Part shown: positions 44,601-56,596 of the stretch, piece after piece | Layout: each line of letters opens with the position of its first letter | How positions within the stretch are numbered: the first letter of the stretch is position 1 | Assembly: GCF_964340395.1 (NCBI RefSeq) | Contig: NC_135553.1 | Location: 15,043,001 to 15,107,000 of the forward strand | DNA length: 64,000 bases | From: Glandiceps talaboti | Lineage: Eukaryota; Hemichordata; Enteropneusta; Spengelidae | Direction of reading: 5' to 3' | Made by a program: the position numbers and the translations under genes | Notes under the pieces: model-generated | The model's database searches: none | The model's input: only the letters and a program-made list of their open reading frames with translations | What the model was told of the DNA's origin: nothing

Positions 44601-46100
44601 ACCATGGCAGTGCACTACAAATTAGTTCATTCTAAATTGTAATATAATTATCTTTTGACTCGACTCCGAATATGAATAGCAATGTCTTGGACAATTACAA
44701 AGTTGCCGTTTCTCAGGACAGTTACAAAGTTCCTACCAAAGACGGAACTACCACATCAACACCTTTAATAAATGCGAGACGGATTAGTCGGAGCCCAAAC
44801 GTAATTATAGTGACGTCAGGACATGTACAGACACTAGAAGACATAAAACATTGACAATTTATACATTGCTATTTGTACTTTAATATGCAACTAAAGACAG
44901 AACAATCAAACATATCATCACTTTCCACTAGCACTGTTGTTGTGTAACTTCGATTCTTTGAAACCGCATATTATCGTACAGACGTCGGGGCTATCAAAAT
45001 TCACTAGTTTCGACATTTCATTAATCAGATGGTACTAACAGTTTTCACACCAACCCAACGTCAATCTGGAACAAATAAACTCACCCCAAATAAACAAATC
45101 AATGCCTTCTACAAAGACGAGTACCGATTCCTTGGGTGGAAAGGGTAATCATACTGTAGAGGAGCCTAAATGTTTGGTACGTTATCAATTTAGCTTGAGA
45201 CAATTTGTTCAACACCCGCCTACAAGTTTGGAATATTTGAAATCAAAATTCTATGAAGTGGAGACATCAATGGAATGACAATAATTATATATGATACATT
45301 TTGGTCTATGATGGTTCATAGACCCTCCACCAGCGGGTCTATGGATGGCTGTATGTTCTGACTAACATGATTCAATTAATTGTAACAGATATACGAGTTT
45401 CAAGGTCCATATGTATTTATCAACCTTGATGAATTGTCTGTAGTTGGTACACTACATATGAGTTAATTCTAAATTGCAACAAAGTGTATCTTTTGAATAT
45501 ACTCCGAATATGAATAGCAATGTCTTGAACAATTAAAAAGTTGCCGTATTTCAGGACAATTACAAAGTTCCTACCACATCAACACCTTTAAGAAATGCGA
45601 GACAGATTGGTCGGAGCCGAAACGTAATTATGGTGACGTCAGGACATATACAGACACTAAAGTCAGGACATAAAACATTGACAACTTATACATTGCTATT
45701 ATTTGTACTTTAATATGCAACTAAAGACAGAACAATCAAACATATCATTACTTTCCACTAGCACTGTTTTTGTGTAACGCCTATTCTTTGGAACCGTACA
45801 TTATCGTACAGACGTCGGGACTATCAAAATTCACTGGTCACGGTTCCGACATAGTTTTCAAACCAACCCATCGTCAGTCTTGAACAAACTCACAGCAAAT
45901 AAACAAACCAGCGCCTTCTACCATAGGCGTTGGAGAGAAATAATAAATGCGAGACTGATTGGTTGGAGCCCAAACTTAATAATAATATTAAGAGTGACGT
46001 CAGGACATAGACGTTGGAGAGAAATAATAAATGAAAAAAGGATTGGTTGGAGCCCAAACGTAATAATACTGTCTGACGTACAGATTCTAAAATATATAGT
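44600..46100. repeat. CRE-containing tandem repeats upstream of gene B
   Basis: A unit of about 0.45 kb within an 0.84-kb period occurs at 44,640-45,080 and 45,480-45,890. Two truncated copies follow at 45,925-46,080. The two full units and one truncated copy contain a perfect cAMP-response palindrome TGACGTCA (44,811-44,818, 45,634-45,641, 45,995-46,002). The open frame at 44,672-44,854 is interrupted in the second unit, so the repeat is not read as coding. Confidence 0.75.
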
Positions 46101-46369
46101 TTAGGTTCGAAATTGTATCTTTGTGTAAATATACAAACCATTGTACGACCGTGCCAGGGAGTATAACATTCGGGTATACTCCAATGATACAACAATACGA
46201 ACGGAGGAATGGCCAAAGTATTTTCATTAAATTTACAAGACACAAAAAGAATAAAACTTGAACCCATTCTGTCAATAAACGGGGAGGGGGGAGTTTTTCT
46301 CTACCAAAACAATAGGATGAGAGATAATCAAATCTAGTCCACGTTTGCTGCTCCCATAGTATCATATTT

Positions 46370-49300
46370 CTGTCACAACAGATTAAAAAAACAAGGCCAA
46401 TCCATACTCCATTATTATACACCATCATTAGGGAGTGTTTCTGTTCTAGGTGTGAAAGAGCTCATTCAGAACAGACTTCAGAACAATACTCATTTGCATA
46501 TGACTGACTCCAACAGGTTGTTGGTAAAAAGACTACCAGAGACAGAATTTGATTGATCAGTATATCACCAAGATTAACATATCAAAGAGTTGGTATCTGT
46601 CTGCTGTAAAATTAGGAAAACGACTTAACTGTCACTTCTTGCAGCAATATCAAATATTTCTCATAAGAACTAATCCATTGTCAATTGATATGTTGACGAG
46701 GCACCAATTCCTATGAATTCCAGAAACACCAGAACAAGTTTCTTCCTCGGGACCATATAATACATAATCTTGCTGCAAGACGTCGATGCTTTGCACACCC
46801 GTGCTCAGACCACTAACGATTTAGTGGTCTGACACAACATTTTGATTTTTAGAGCAAAAATTCCAAAAATCAAAATATCAGTTAGGATAGCAAAAAAGTA
46901 TAGTAGTAGCATTAGTCCTAGAAGTCTACTGGTAGGCAAGGTCTTAGCCTAGCTGCTAGACCTCGGGTGTTCTTCCAATATAATATGACACGCGAACGAA
47001 CATTGCTATTGAGGATGGAACATCTGAGCACTGCAAGCTTCGTTCGCTTATCGTATCGCAGCAAGACGAGCAAGGTCTGTGCTTTCTTCATAGCAACAGG
47101 AGTACATGTGCGCCGCCATCGGCGGACGGAGGATTTCATCTACGTCAATCCAATTTGAGCGCAGTTGGTGCGCTTTGAAATTAGGAAGGCACAAGTCCGA
47201 AAAAAGAGACTATCTACCACCTTGACTTCATTATACTGGGCTATTACTCAGAAGACTGCAAGTCTATAACTTTCTAACCATCACGATCACTACCATTCAC
47301 ACACAATTACAACAAAACAAAAACTGAGAAGTTATCCATTGTTTTTACAAACACATTAAGTATTTATGTCTCAGTCTGGGGCCATGACAGATGAAAAATC
47401 AAATTCTCTGTCTCCATTCTTGGTCAATTAAATGTTGACACGGCTTAGGACACTGGTTTTGTATCCTTTGTACTGTAATTATATCTGGTGCCAGGAGATC
47501 TCGACGTCGCTTCAAGTGCCAAAAACCTAGCTTTATATTAATCTTTATCTATGCAACACTCTAACGGCTAGTTTTTCTTAGTACATTATTCAATACTAAA
47601 TCCAATCTGACATATTGGTCATTTACAACCATGCACATACCAGAAAACCAGTTCCAGTAAATATTACAAATTGTAAAAGTCAACATTTCATGTAAGTCTT
47701 CTTGTAGTGTGTAAGAATGTTTGCAAAGTGTGACAAGTACAAGAAACACGCACCAATGTCTTTGTGTAGCAAGCTGACCAAACAAAATGGTTGATTGGTG
47801 ATAATGAAAGATACAACATCAGTTGTATGGATGTGACAGAGGGAAGTGAGAGAGAAAATACATTATCAATATGTTAGATATTTAATAGTTTGTTTATAAT
47901 GAACTTTGACATTTGAATGTATACTGTTGACAGTACAATAGGTAAAGTCAACTGTCAACTAACTGATCACAGGTATAGGATTTGTTTGTAATAAAAGCTT
48001 TTTGACAAACAAACTCATCAATAAATTATCTAAAACTATAAGTTTATACTTAGTTCATCTCATGTCTTAAATCTGTCTAAAATATCTTGACACATCATTA
48101 TTCATATTGAGTTTCTTCTCTGAGGAAACTATAAACAGTACAATCATGGGAAAGAAGAATCAGTCCATATCTACTATCTAGGTGACAGTTGATAGGGTTT
48201 ATGAAGTCATTGAATCATCATAATAAAGCCTAGCTGTTGATAGATTTCAAATACACAAGTTTGTTCTTTGACATCTGACTAACAGAAACATCTCACATTT
48301 ACACTCGTGTGAAATAGAGTCCTTTGGGAGGGGAGTAAGTCTATATGTAGGTAACAGTTGATAAGTGTGTATGAAATCTAAAGCTAAATAGTCTAATACC
48401 TGACTATCTGTTATCACCAAGGTATCAATGATGTCTAATTTACACTGTGATGGGGAAGCTCTTCAACTCAACTTGCAAACCAAGCCTTAATCAAATTTAG
48501 AGAATGGCTAAAGATAAAGGTAGGTATATATCAGGTACCTTGCTAAATAATTGTCTTTTATCAACATGTAAATAGATGTCACCAGCCTGACATAGGATAT
48601 TTTCACTGCTACATGTGAATTGTTATTTGTAAATCCATCTCTAATCAATTGATAATTTTCACACCACAATATGGGACATCTCTATACACCATACTATTTT
48701 AAAATGTATAGTTTTTGCACTTCAGTGTGTGACATCTCTGATAGTTTTCACACCATAGTGTGTCTCACTTGTGTTAATGTTTAGACTAGTCAATGTCAAC
48801 TTCTTAATCAACTGTTCGAACACTTAAAATTGATAATATTTATGTTAAATGTGTAATAATTAGTTTGGGGAGTATATCTGAAAATCAAACATTGACATTT
48901 GTAAATTTTTGTAAATTTTCAAACAAATCTGGGACAGTTAGGTGGATTTACTTTCAAAAGTATTACACATTTCAACACCTTGCTTTTGTTCTGTACTTAA
49001 TTATATGCAGAATGATGCAAATTAGTATCACAAGTATATGTGAGTTTGCAAACTTGTTGACCATTTGTGGGAAATGTAAAGTGTCACCAGTATAAATCAA
49101 TGTCATCTGTATCTAATTGCAAACGAATTTGTAATTCTCACCCTGATGAAAGGTGGTAACTGGGCAGATATCATTTTGATGTTAAGCTTCAGTAGCTACT
49201 GTTGTTAGGCAACATACAGTTGTTTCCTTGGTAATGTGTGAGTGCCACAGAGCATGTGTAGATTTACTTTCAAAAGTTTTGCACTATGTACTAGTATCTA

Positions 49301-51590
49301 CATTGGTTTTGTTTTCTGCTTAATTATATGCAGAATAATGCAAATTAGTATCACAAGTATATGTGAGTTTACAAACCTGCCAACCACTTGTTGATTGACA
49401 ATGGGAAGTTGTCAAGTTAAACTGTAAAGTATCACCCTTATAAATCCATGTGATCTCGTATCTAACTGCAAATGAACTTGTAATTCTCACCATGATGAAA
49501 GGTGGTAACTGGACAGATATCATTTTGATGTTAAACTTCAGTAGCTATTGTTGCTATGTAGCCTAAAGTGGTTTCTATGGTATTCACCAGAGGACATTAC
49601 TGAGCATGTGCAGCACTGTAAACTTTAGATTATTTTGTCTTAAAATCATGAACCTTAAAAGTGTGAAAAGTAATGACAACTCTGCCAACCACTTGTTGAT
49701 TGACAGTGGGAGTTGTCAAGTTACACCCTTATAAATCTGCCACCGGTAATTAGGCAATATCATAAAAATGCCAGTTTCAAATTTCAAATACACTGATGAT
49801 AACAAAGCATATTATTGATGATATTTCATTTAAAATTCAAACCCATAGAACTAGGAATCTACGTGGATTATAACAAAGTAAACTTGTCATATAAAGTTTG
49901 CTGATCTAGATTTTTCTTTCAATATGTCATTTTTATAAATAATTACATTTGATAATTAGGCAGTATCTTCAGCTTCACATCAATGATAACAAACTGTCTA
50001 TATAGCTGGTTTCCTCTCCACTGTCTATGGTTGATGTAATGTTTAACATTAATGATCCTTGGCATAATTAATCAAATTTACCAATTAAGGACTCATATTG
50101 TATGGTAGGTGGTTCAAATAGGAACAACGATCTAAATTTAAGGTTTACTCATGGCCCTTACAGAAGGCCTTCAGTTTACATGTGGTTGTGATGTTGAAGT
50201 TTATTAGCTATTCTTGCTATGCACTGTTCTTTGGTATACACTGAAAATATGCAGATTATATGCTGACCCATGTAACAAGTACACCACCCCACTCCACCCC
50301 ACCCCCACCAAACACACACTACTGTATTTACTTTTCTATGACCAGTTCACACTATGCGGCAATCTTCAAAATCATTTCATAAATTAAACTCACTATTTAC
50401 CACTTGACATTTCCTAGCCTTACCTCAGATGAAGTGTTCCGAGGCCTTACTTACTTAGCTTTCCTTGAACTAACTTAGTTCATTGACATGTAAATTTCTT
50501 CTGTGTAACTTTGAAGAAAGTGTTGATGGCCTTTGAATTATTTGTTCATAAACAATGAGAAAGGAAGGCCCTAAAACAGTGAGGGACTGCCCATTTGAAT
50601 GAATCTTTTCAGAACTTTGACACATTGGTAAATAAAACTATTCAAGATGTGTGAATTGAGGGGGGATGTAGAATAATAGTAAAATCAACCCGGATACAGA
50701 GAAATAACACATTTGAAGTTGATATTGAATGCATAGATGAATGGATCAAAGTCAAAATCATTGACATCTGTATTTTGTTAGATGAAAGTGAGATGAAGAT
50801 TGTCAGCTGTCACTCTCTACTTCATCAGCATGAGGTCCACAACTTGGTGTACAAACTTAACAAGAGTTTGGATATTGAGAAGAAAAACTCAGTTTGAGAG
50901 AATTGATGTGTGAAAGAAACACACCAAACTTTGAACACCTTTCACTTGTCTTAAAGTATTTATATTCTTAACAATACACAAATATCAGCATGTGACTTGT
51001 GTAAATTGTGATTAGATTGTGTTATTTCTAGTTTTTCTCAAAGATTAGTTTAGCACCCCATCCAGAAACCACACAAAATGTGTGTATCTGTTTGTTTCTG
51101 AAGTTTCAATGTGTGAATTTCTAAAAAAAACATCTTGGGCAGTGATTCCTTCAATTTCTTATAAACAGACATTTTACCATTTAAGTAGTCGTTCATTTCA
51201 TTTGTAGGTAGTGTAGTAACAAGTTGAAATCTTGATTGAAAGCTTCTTTTGAATGTTTCATGTTAGTTTGACTTGCCTTGAGAGCTGTACTATGTACACA
51301 TCATAAGATAAATACAACAGTATTGGGATTGGCCAAACTTGGAAATGCAAAAATAATAACAAATGGTATGTTTCTGATAACATGCCTTCAGAAAATAGGA
51401 TAGATTAGTTCAACTTGGTTGGGATTTTGTTATTTTTTGTTGTTGGGAATTTGCTTTGAGCCACAGACAAGATACTCAATGGTTACAATACTTCTGTGAT
51501 AGCTTGATGAGCTGTAAATGAATTAAATAAAGACATTTATAGAAGAAGATGAATGGATTGACGGACTGACTGACACAGGTCAAGTTATAG
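46370..51590 (+). repeat. Segmental duplication R, copy 2 (R2)
   Basis: Direct match to R1 (20,400-30,790) with the minisatellite, GA repeat and MITE missing, and direct match to R4 (61,432-64,000). Its left part (to about 48,325) belongs to the left palindrome arm. Its right part (48,325-51,600) forms the unpaired spacer of the palindrome. No exon recognised. Confidence 0.85.
46806..46831. repeat. Perfect 11-bp stem hairpin
   Basis: CAGACCACTAA, loop CGAT, TTAGTGGTCTG. The arm sequence CTCAGACCACTAACGA also occurs singly in the promoter cassette at about 43,266, so part of it is a dispersed motif. Confidence 0.7.
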
Positions 51591-51604
51591 CCCCAGGACT
51601 CCAC
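48326..51604. other. Spacer of the giant palindrome
   Basis: R2 sequence without an inverted partner in the window. It directly matches 26,940-30,790 of R1. At about 51,600 the sequence switches into the inverted right arm, within CCAGGACTCCACTTCACG. Confidence 0.75.
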
Positions 51605-53530
51605 TTCACGCGAGTGTAAATATCAGATGTTTTCTGTTAGTCAGAGAATATTTCAAAGGACAAACTTGTGTATTTGAAATCTATCAACAGCTAGGCTCTC
51701 TCCAAGTTTTATCATGATGATTAAATCATTCCATAAACCCTATCAACTGTTACCTAGATAGTAGATATAGACTGATTCCTCCTTCCCATGATTGTACTGT
51801 TTATAGTTTCCCTCAGAGAAGAAACTCAATATGAATAATGATGTGTAAAGATATTTTAGACAGATTTAAGATACAAATGAAACATTAGATGTGCATTGTT
51901 AAGTATAAAATAAGTTTCAGATAATTTATTGATGAGTTTGTTTGTCAAAAAGCTTTTATTACAAACAAATCCTATACCTGTGATCAGTTAGTTGACAGTT
52001 GACTTTACCTATTGTACTATCAATAGTATAAAACCAACTGTCAAAGTTCAATATAAAACAAACTGTTTAATATCTAACATACTGATAATGTCTTTTCTCT
52101 CTCACTTCACTCTGTCACATCCATACAACTGATTTTGTATCTCTTTCATCATCACCAATCAACCATTTTGTTTGGTCAGCTTGCTACACAAAGACATTGG
52201 TGCATGTTTCTTGTACTTGTCACACTTTGCAAACATTCTTACACACTACAAGAAGACTTACATGAAATAATGACTTTTACAATTTGTAACATTTACTGGA
52301 ACTGGTTTTCTGGTATGTGCATGGTGGTAAATGACCAATATGTCAGATTGGATTAAGTATTGAATAAATGTATTAAGCAAAACAAGCCATTGCAGTGTTA
52401 TATGAGGTCCCTTGTATCAAACTTTTTAAAAAACGTTTTTGGCACTTGTGGTGACGTCGAGATCTCCTGGCACCAGATATAATTACAGTACAAAGGATAC
52501 AAAACCAGTATCCCAAGCCGTGTCAACATTTAATTGGCCAAGAATGGAGACGGATAATTTGATTTTTCATCTGCCATGGCCCCAGACTGGGACATAATTA
52601 GTTAATGTATTTGTAATAACAATGGATAACTTTGCGTTGTTTTGTTTTGTTGTAATTGTGTGTGAATGGTAGTGATCGTGATGGTTAGAAAGTTATAGAC
52701 TTGCAGTCTTCTACGTAATAGCCAAGCATAATGAAGTCAAGGTGGTAGTCAAGTGTGTCTTCCTAACTTCCAATTTGGATTGACGTAGTGACATCGATGT
52801 GCTCTGTTCGCCGATGGAGGCGCACAATGATGTTCTCCTGTTTCTAATGAAGACAGCATAGACTATACCAGTATACTTCAAGGACTAATGTAGACCATCC
52901 ACCAACAGATGGTGGGGGGGGTCCATGGATAGCGGAATAGTACTAGTAGCATTAGTCCTTGAAGTCTAAAGGTAGGCGAGAGGCCGAGCGCAAATTCAAA
53001 ACATCAAGATGTCAGTTAGGATAACAGAATAGTGTAGTACCGTAAATTTTTTGAACTATACAGGTGAAAGCCTATAGCTAGATCTTACACGGATGCGCAA
53101 AGCATCGACGTCTTACAGCAATATCATGTATTACTTAGACTGCATGGTCCCGAGGAAGAAACTTGTGCTGGTGTTGACTTAGTGTGTTTCGTTAGAAATC
53201 TGGAATTTATAGGAATTGGTGCCTCCTCAACATATCATTTGACAATGGATAGTTCTTGTGAGAAATATTTGATATTGCCGCAAGAAATGACTATTAGGTT
53301 GTTGTCCTAATTTTACTTCCGACATGTACTAACTCGGATATATTTATTATTTTTGTGATATACTGATGAATCAAATTCTGTCTCTGGTAGTCTTTGAACC
53401 AACAACCTGTTGGAGTCAGTCATATGCAAATAAGCATTGTTCTGAATTCTGTTCTGAATGAACTCTTTCACACCTGGAACAGAAACACGCCCTAATGGTG
53501 GTGTGTAATAATGAAGTATGGATCGGTGTT
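51605..53530 (-). repeat. Segmental duplication R, copy 3 (inverted, R3)
   Basis: Reverse complement of 46,370-48,325, including the block equal to 23,100-23,330 of R1 and the octamer ATGCAAAT at 53,424-53,431. It forms the inner part of the right palindrome arm. Confidence 0.85.
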
Positions 53531-53689
53531 TGTTTAATCTGTTGTGACAGAAATATGATACTATGGGAGCAGCAAACGTGAACTAGATTTGACTGTCTCT
53601 CATATTATTGTTTTGGTAGAGAAGAAATCCCCGGGCCTCCCGTTTATTGACAGAATGAGTTTAAGGTTTATTCTTTTTGAATCTCTTTA

Positions 53690-54875
53690 TTGTAAATGAA
53701 AATACTTTCGTCTTTGTAGGATTCCTTTATTTGCTGTGAGTTTGTTCCAGGGTGACGTTGGGGTTTGGTGTGAAAAGGTATGCCGGAACCGTGACCAGTG
53801 AATATTGATAGCCCCGACGTCTGCACGGTAGTGTTCGACTTCAAACAATCGGCGTTACACAAAAACAGTGCTAGTGGAAAGTGATGATATGTTTGATTGT
53901 TCTGTCTTTAATTGCATATTAAAGTACAAATAACAATGTATAAGTTGTCAATGTTTTATGTCTTGACTCTAGTGTCTTTATATTTCCTGACGTCACTGTA
54001 ATTACGTTTGGGCTCCGACCAGTCCGTCTCGCATTTATTAAACGTGTTGATGTGGTAGTTCCGTCTTTGGTAGGAACTTTCTAATTGTACTGAGAAACGG
54101 CAACTTTGTAATTGTCTAAACGATTGCTACGTTCATTTTGGTATTGATAAATACATATGGACCTTGAAACTCGTATATCTGTTAAAATTAATGAAATCCT
54201 GTAAGTCATAATATAGAACCATCATAGACCAAAATGTATCATAATTATTGTCATTCCATTGATATCTCCACTTCATGGAATTTTGATTTCAAATATTCCA
54301 AACTTCTAGGCGGGTTTTGAACTCAAGCTAAATTGATAACGTACCAAACATCTAGGCTCCTCTACAGTAGGATTACCCTTTCCACCCAAGGAATCGGTAC
54401 CCGCCTTTGTAGGAGGCGCTGAGTTGTTTATTGGAGTGAGTTAGTTGCTCTAGATTGACATTTTGTTGGTGTGAAGACTAACTGATTAATGAAATGTCAC
54501 AACTTATGAATTTCGATAGCCCCGACGTCTGTACGATAATATACAGTTCCAAAGAATCGGCGTTACACAAAAACAGTGCTAGTGGAAAGTGATGATATGT
54601 TTGATTGTTCTGTCTTTAATTGCATATTAAAGTACAAATAGCAATGTATAAGTTGTCAATGTTTTATGTCTTGACTCTAGTGACTGTATATGTCCTGACG
54701 TCACTATTATTACGTTTGGGCTCCGACCAATCCGTCTCGCATTTATTAAAGGTGTTGATGTAGTAGTTCCGTCTTTGGTAAAAGGTGTTGATGTGGTAGG
54801 AACTTTGTAATTGTCCTGAGAAACGGCAACTTTGTAATTGTCCAAGACATTGCTATTCATATTCGGAGTCAGGTC
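53690..54875. repeat. CRE-containing tandem repeats upstream of gene C
   Basis: Two units (about 53,690-54,125 and 54,420-54,875) are the inverted counterparts of those at 44.6-46.1 kb. Each has TGACGTCA (53,998-54,005 and 54,696-54,703). The second unit contains an extra internal duplication of a short stretch around AAAGGTGTTGATGT. Confidence 0.75.
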
Positions 54876-56085
54876 AAAAGATACATTACATTACATTATA
54901 ATTACTACAGCAACCTTCCCAGACACTCACTATTTTCCTTGCTAAAGGCTGATATACACGTAATATATATATCACTACCCGTCGTGTCTGTTTAATAAAA
55001 CTGTACGTATCAATTTCTTAGTTACAGTCAGTGAAAGTACCCTCCCCCTCCACCAGTCACATCTCTTCGGTCACACCAAACCATTATTCTGCGGTTTATT
55101 TTTTCTAGATTATATGTCAACATTTTCTTAGAAACTAGATTACAGTGCTCAGATTTCCAGGTCACACGGTGAATGATTCCAACAGAACGATTGGATATTT
55201 ATGTTTTTGTATCTATAACAACAAATAGAATGCCGATATAAACAACCCAAGGTCTTCACCAGTTTACATGTAATAGCCAGTCATGGTTCATGAGTCTTGT
55301 AAAACGATTTAAGGTATATGCATTCTTTGTGTAGATGACGAACAAATATGACACCGATATATGTATACACTGATCAAGGTCTTCAACACTATTAGATGGC
55401 AACCGTTCTATTGATCATCGATAACGGTGATCACATTTCCTCAGTTACGGTATATAGCTACACGCGTATGTGTAGCTAGTGTGTATGGCTAGGGAGAACG
55501 AGTCAAGCAGAACAACAAATAGGTTCATGTATGGAAGTGTGGGTGATGCTTCCATGGTTCATGTATGGCAACACATTGCATAATGCTGATGTACGTGGAC
55601 CATATAGAGGGGTCTGGGGACTGTACATGCACGAACCTAGTTCAGTAAGTTGTGTTAGTCTGTGGGATATCCATATCATCTTATGACCCTCACAAGTATG
55701 TCCCGAGTAGCTTAACTGTGAACACCTTATAAACACATAAAGAAATGGGGCATACTGATAGGCCAACCGGCAGGCTGTATCACAGATTGCAATTGGTAAA
55801 GTTTTCATTCTTTCTCTCCACGGAGGTATAAGGGGAGATGCCCAATGTTCTACATAACTAATCAATGTGTGTTTTATACATGTATTGGAGAAATAAAAGT
55901 ATCAATGATAAACCTTGGAACTGAGTAAACCAGCGTCGTCTATGATTCAATCCAACAGGTGGTTGCAAATATAATTGACCACCACAATGAACAGAGAATA
56001 TAAGCAAAATATTCATGTCGAAAGTGTTTGTTTGCAATATTTTTGTGATTTTATTTTCCTTACTTTGAGAATTCAGCAGACTTCA
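54876..56085. other. 5' flank of gene C, no gene seen
   Basis: Right-arm counterpart of 43,330-44,600. No splice-supported exon. Confidence 0.5.
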
Positions 56086-56090
56086 TAATT

Positions 56091-56297
56091 CCCGCCAGTT
56101 CCGCTTTTTAATTTATTCGTTAGTGGTCTGAGTTTTAACCAATAAGGTAGCAGGAAAACGAAGCAGCAAGTGTCATTTGTTGTATTATCGGTACATGCAT
56201 TTGTTAATTTCGAAGTCATTAGACTTCATAATTCCCGCCAGTTCTGCTTTTGATTCATTTCAACCAATAAGGTAGCAGGAAAACGAAGCAACGCCCA
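56091..56297 (+). promoter_or_regulatory. Duplicated TTCCCGCC / CCAAT cassette upstream of gene C
   Basis: Two copies of ATTCCCGCCAGTTC followed by AACCAATAAGGTAGCAGGAA, matching the pair upstream of gene B. Confidence 0.55.
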
Positions 56298-56410
56298 AAT
56301 GTAATCAGAATTGTTTTAAAGAGTTGTCACTGCATATCATTAAATGTGCGAAAACTCGAATGTTGTGACAATGGCTTCTCAACCAGCTTCCATGACAAAG
56401 CTCTCTTAGG

Positions 56411-56460
56411 TCACGTGACATCCACTGACGCGTTTAAAAGTAGCGGGTGATTCAAAATTG
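56411..56460 (+). promoter_or_regulatory. Core promoter of gene C
   Basis: TCACGTGAC (56,411-56,419), ACGCGTTTAAAAGTAGCGGG, then ATTCAAAATT from 56,450, 147 bases before the ATG. TTTAAAAG could serve as a weak TATA element. Confidence 0.65.
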
Positions 56461-56596
56461 TGTCAAATGTCTTGTAGTGTCGGAGTAGAGTACATGTAAA
56501 GGAATGACTATACCTGTAACATTGTACTCAGAGACGACAGTCTAAATATTGTAATTTTATTCAAAGTTCAACAAACATCTTTGCAAGTGAATAATC

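Larger units (their letters stand above)
37705..48325 (+). repeat. Left arm of a giant palindrome (carries gene B)
   Basis: This region matches, in reverse complement, the right arm at 51,605-61,425. The match runs through a CpG/NRF1 element, gene B/C with introns, promoters, CRE repeats and the beginning of the R segment. Arm-specific differences include a longer (TA)n run here and a doubled 3' flank block (39,553 and 39,692). By eye roughly nine of ten bases agree, with indels. Confidence 0.9.

Noticed and set aside
44672-44854. Small protein in the CRE repeats
   Set aside because: The frame is broken in the tandem unit at 45.5 kb and altered in the right arm. The changes do not spare codons.
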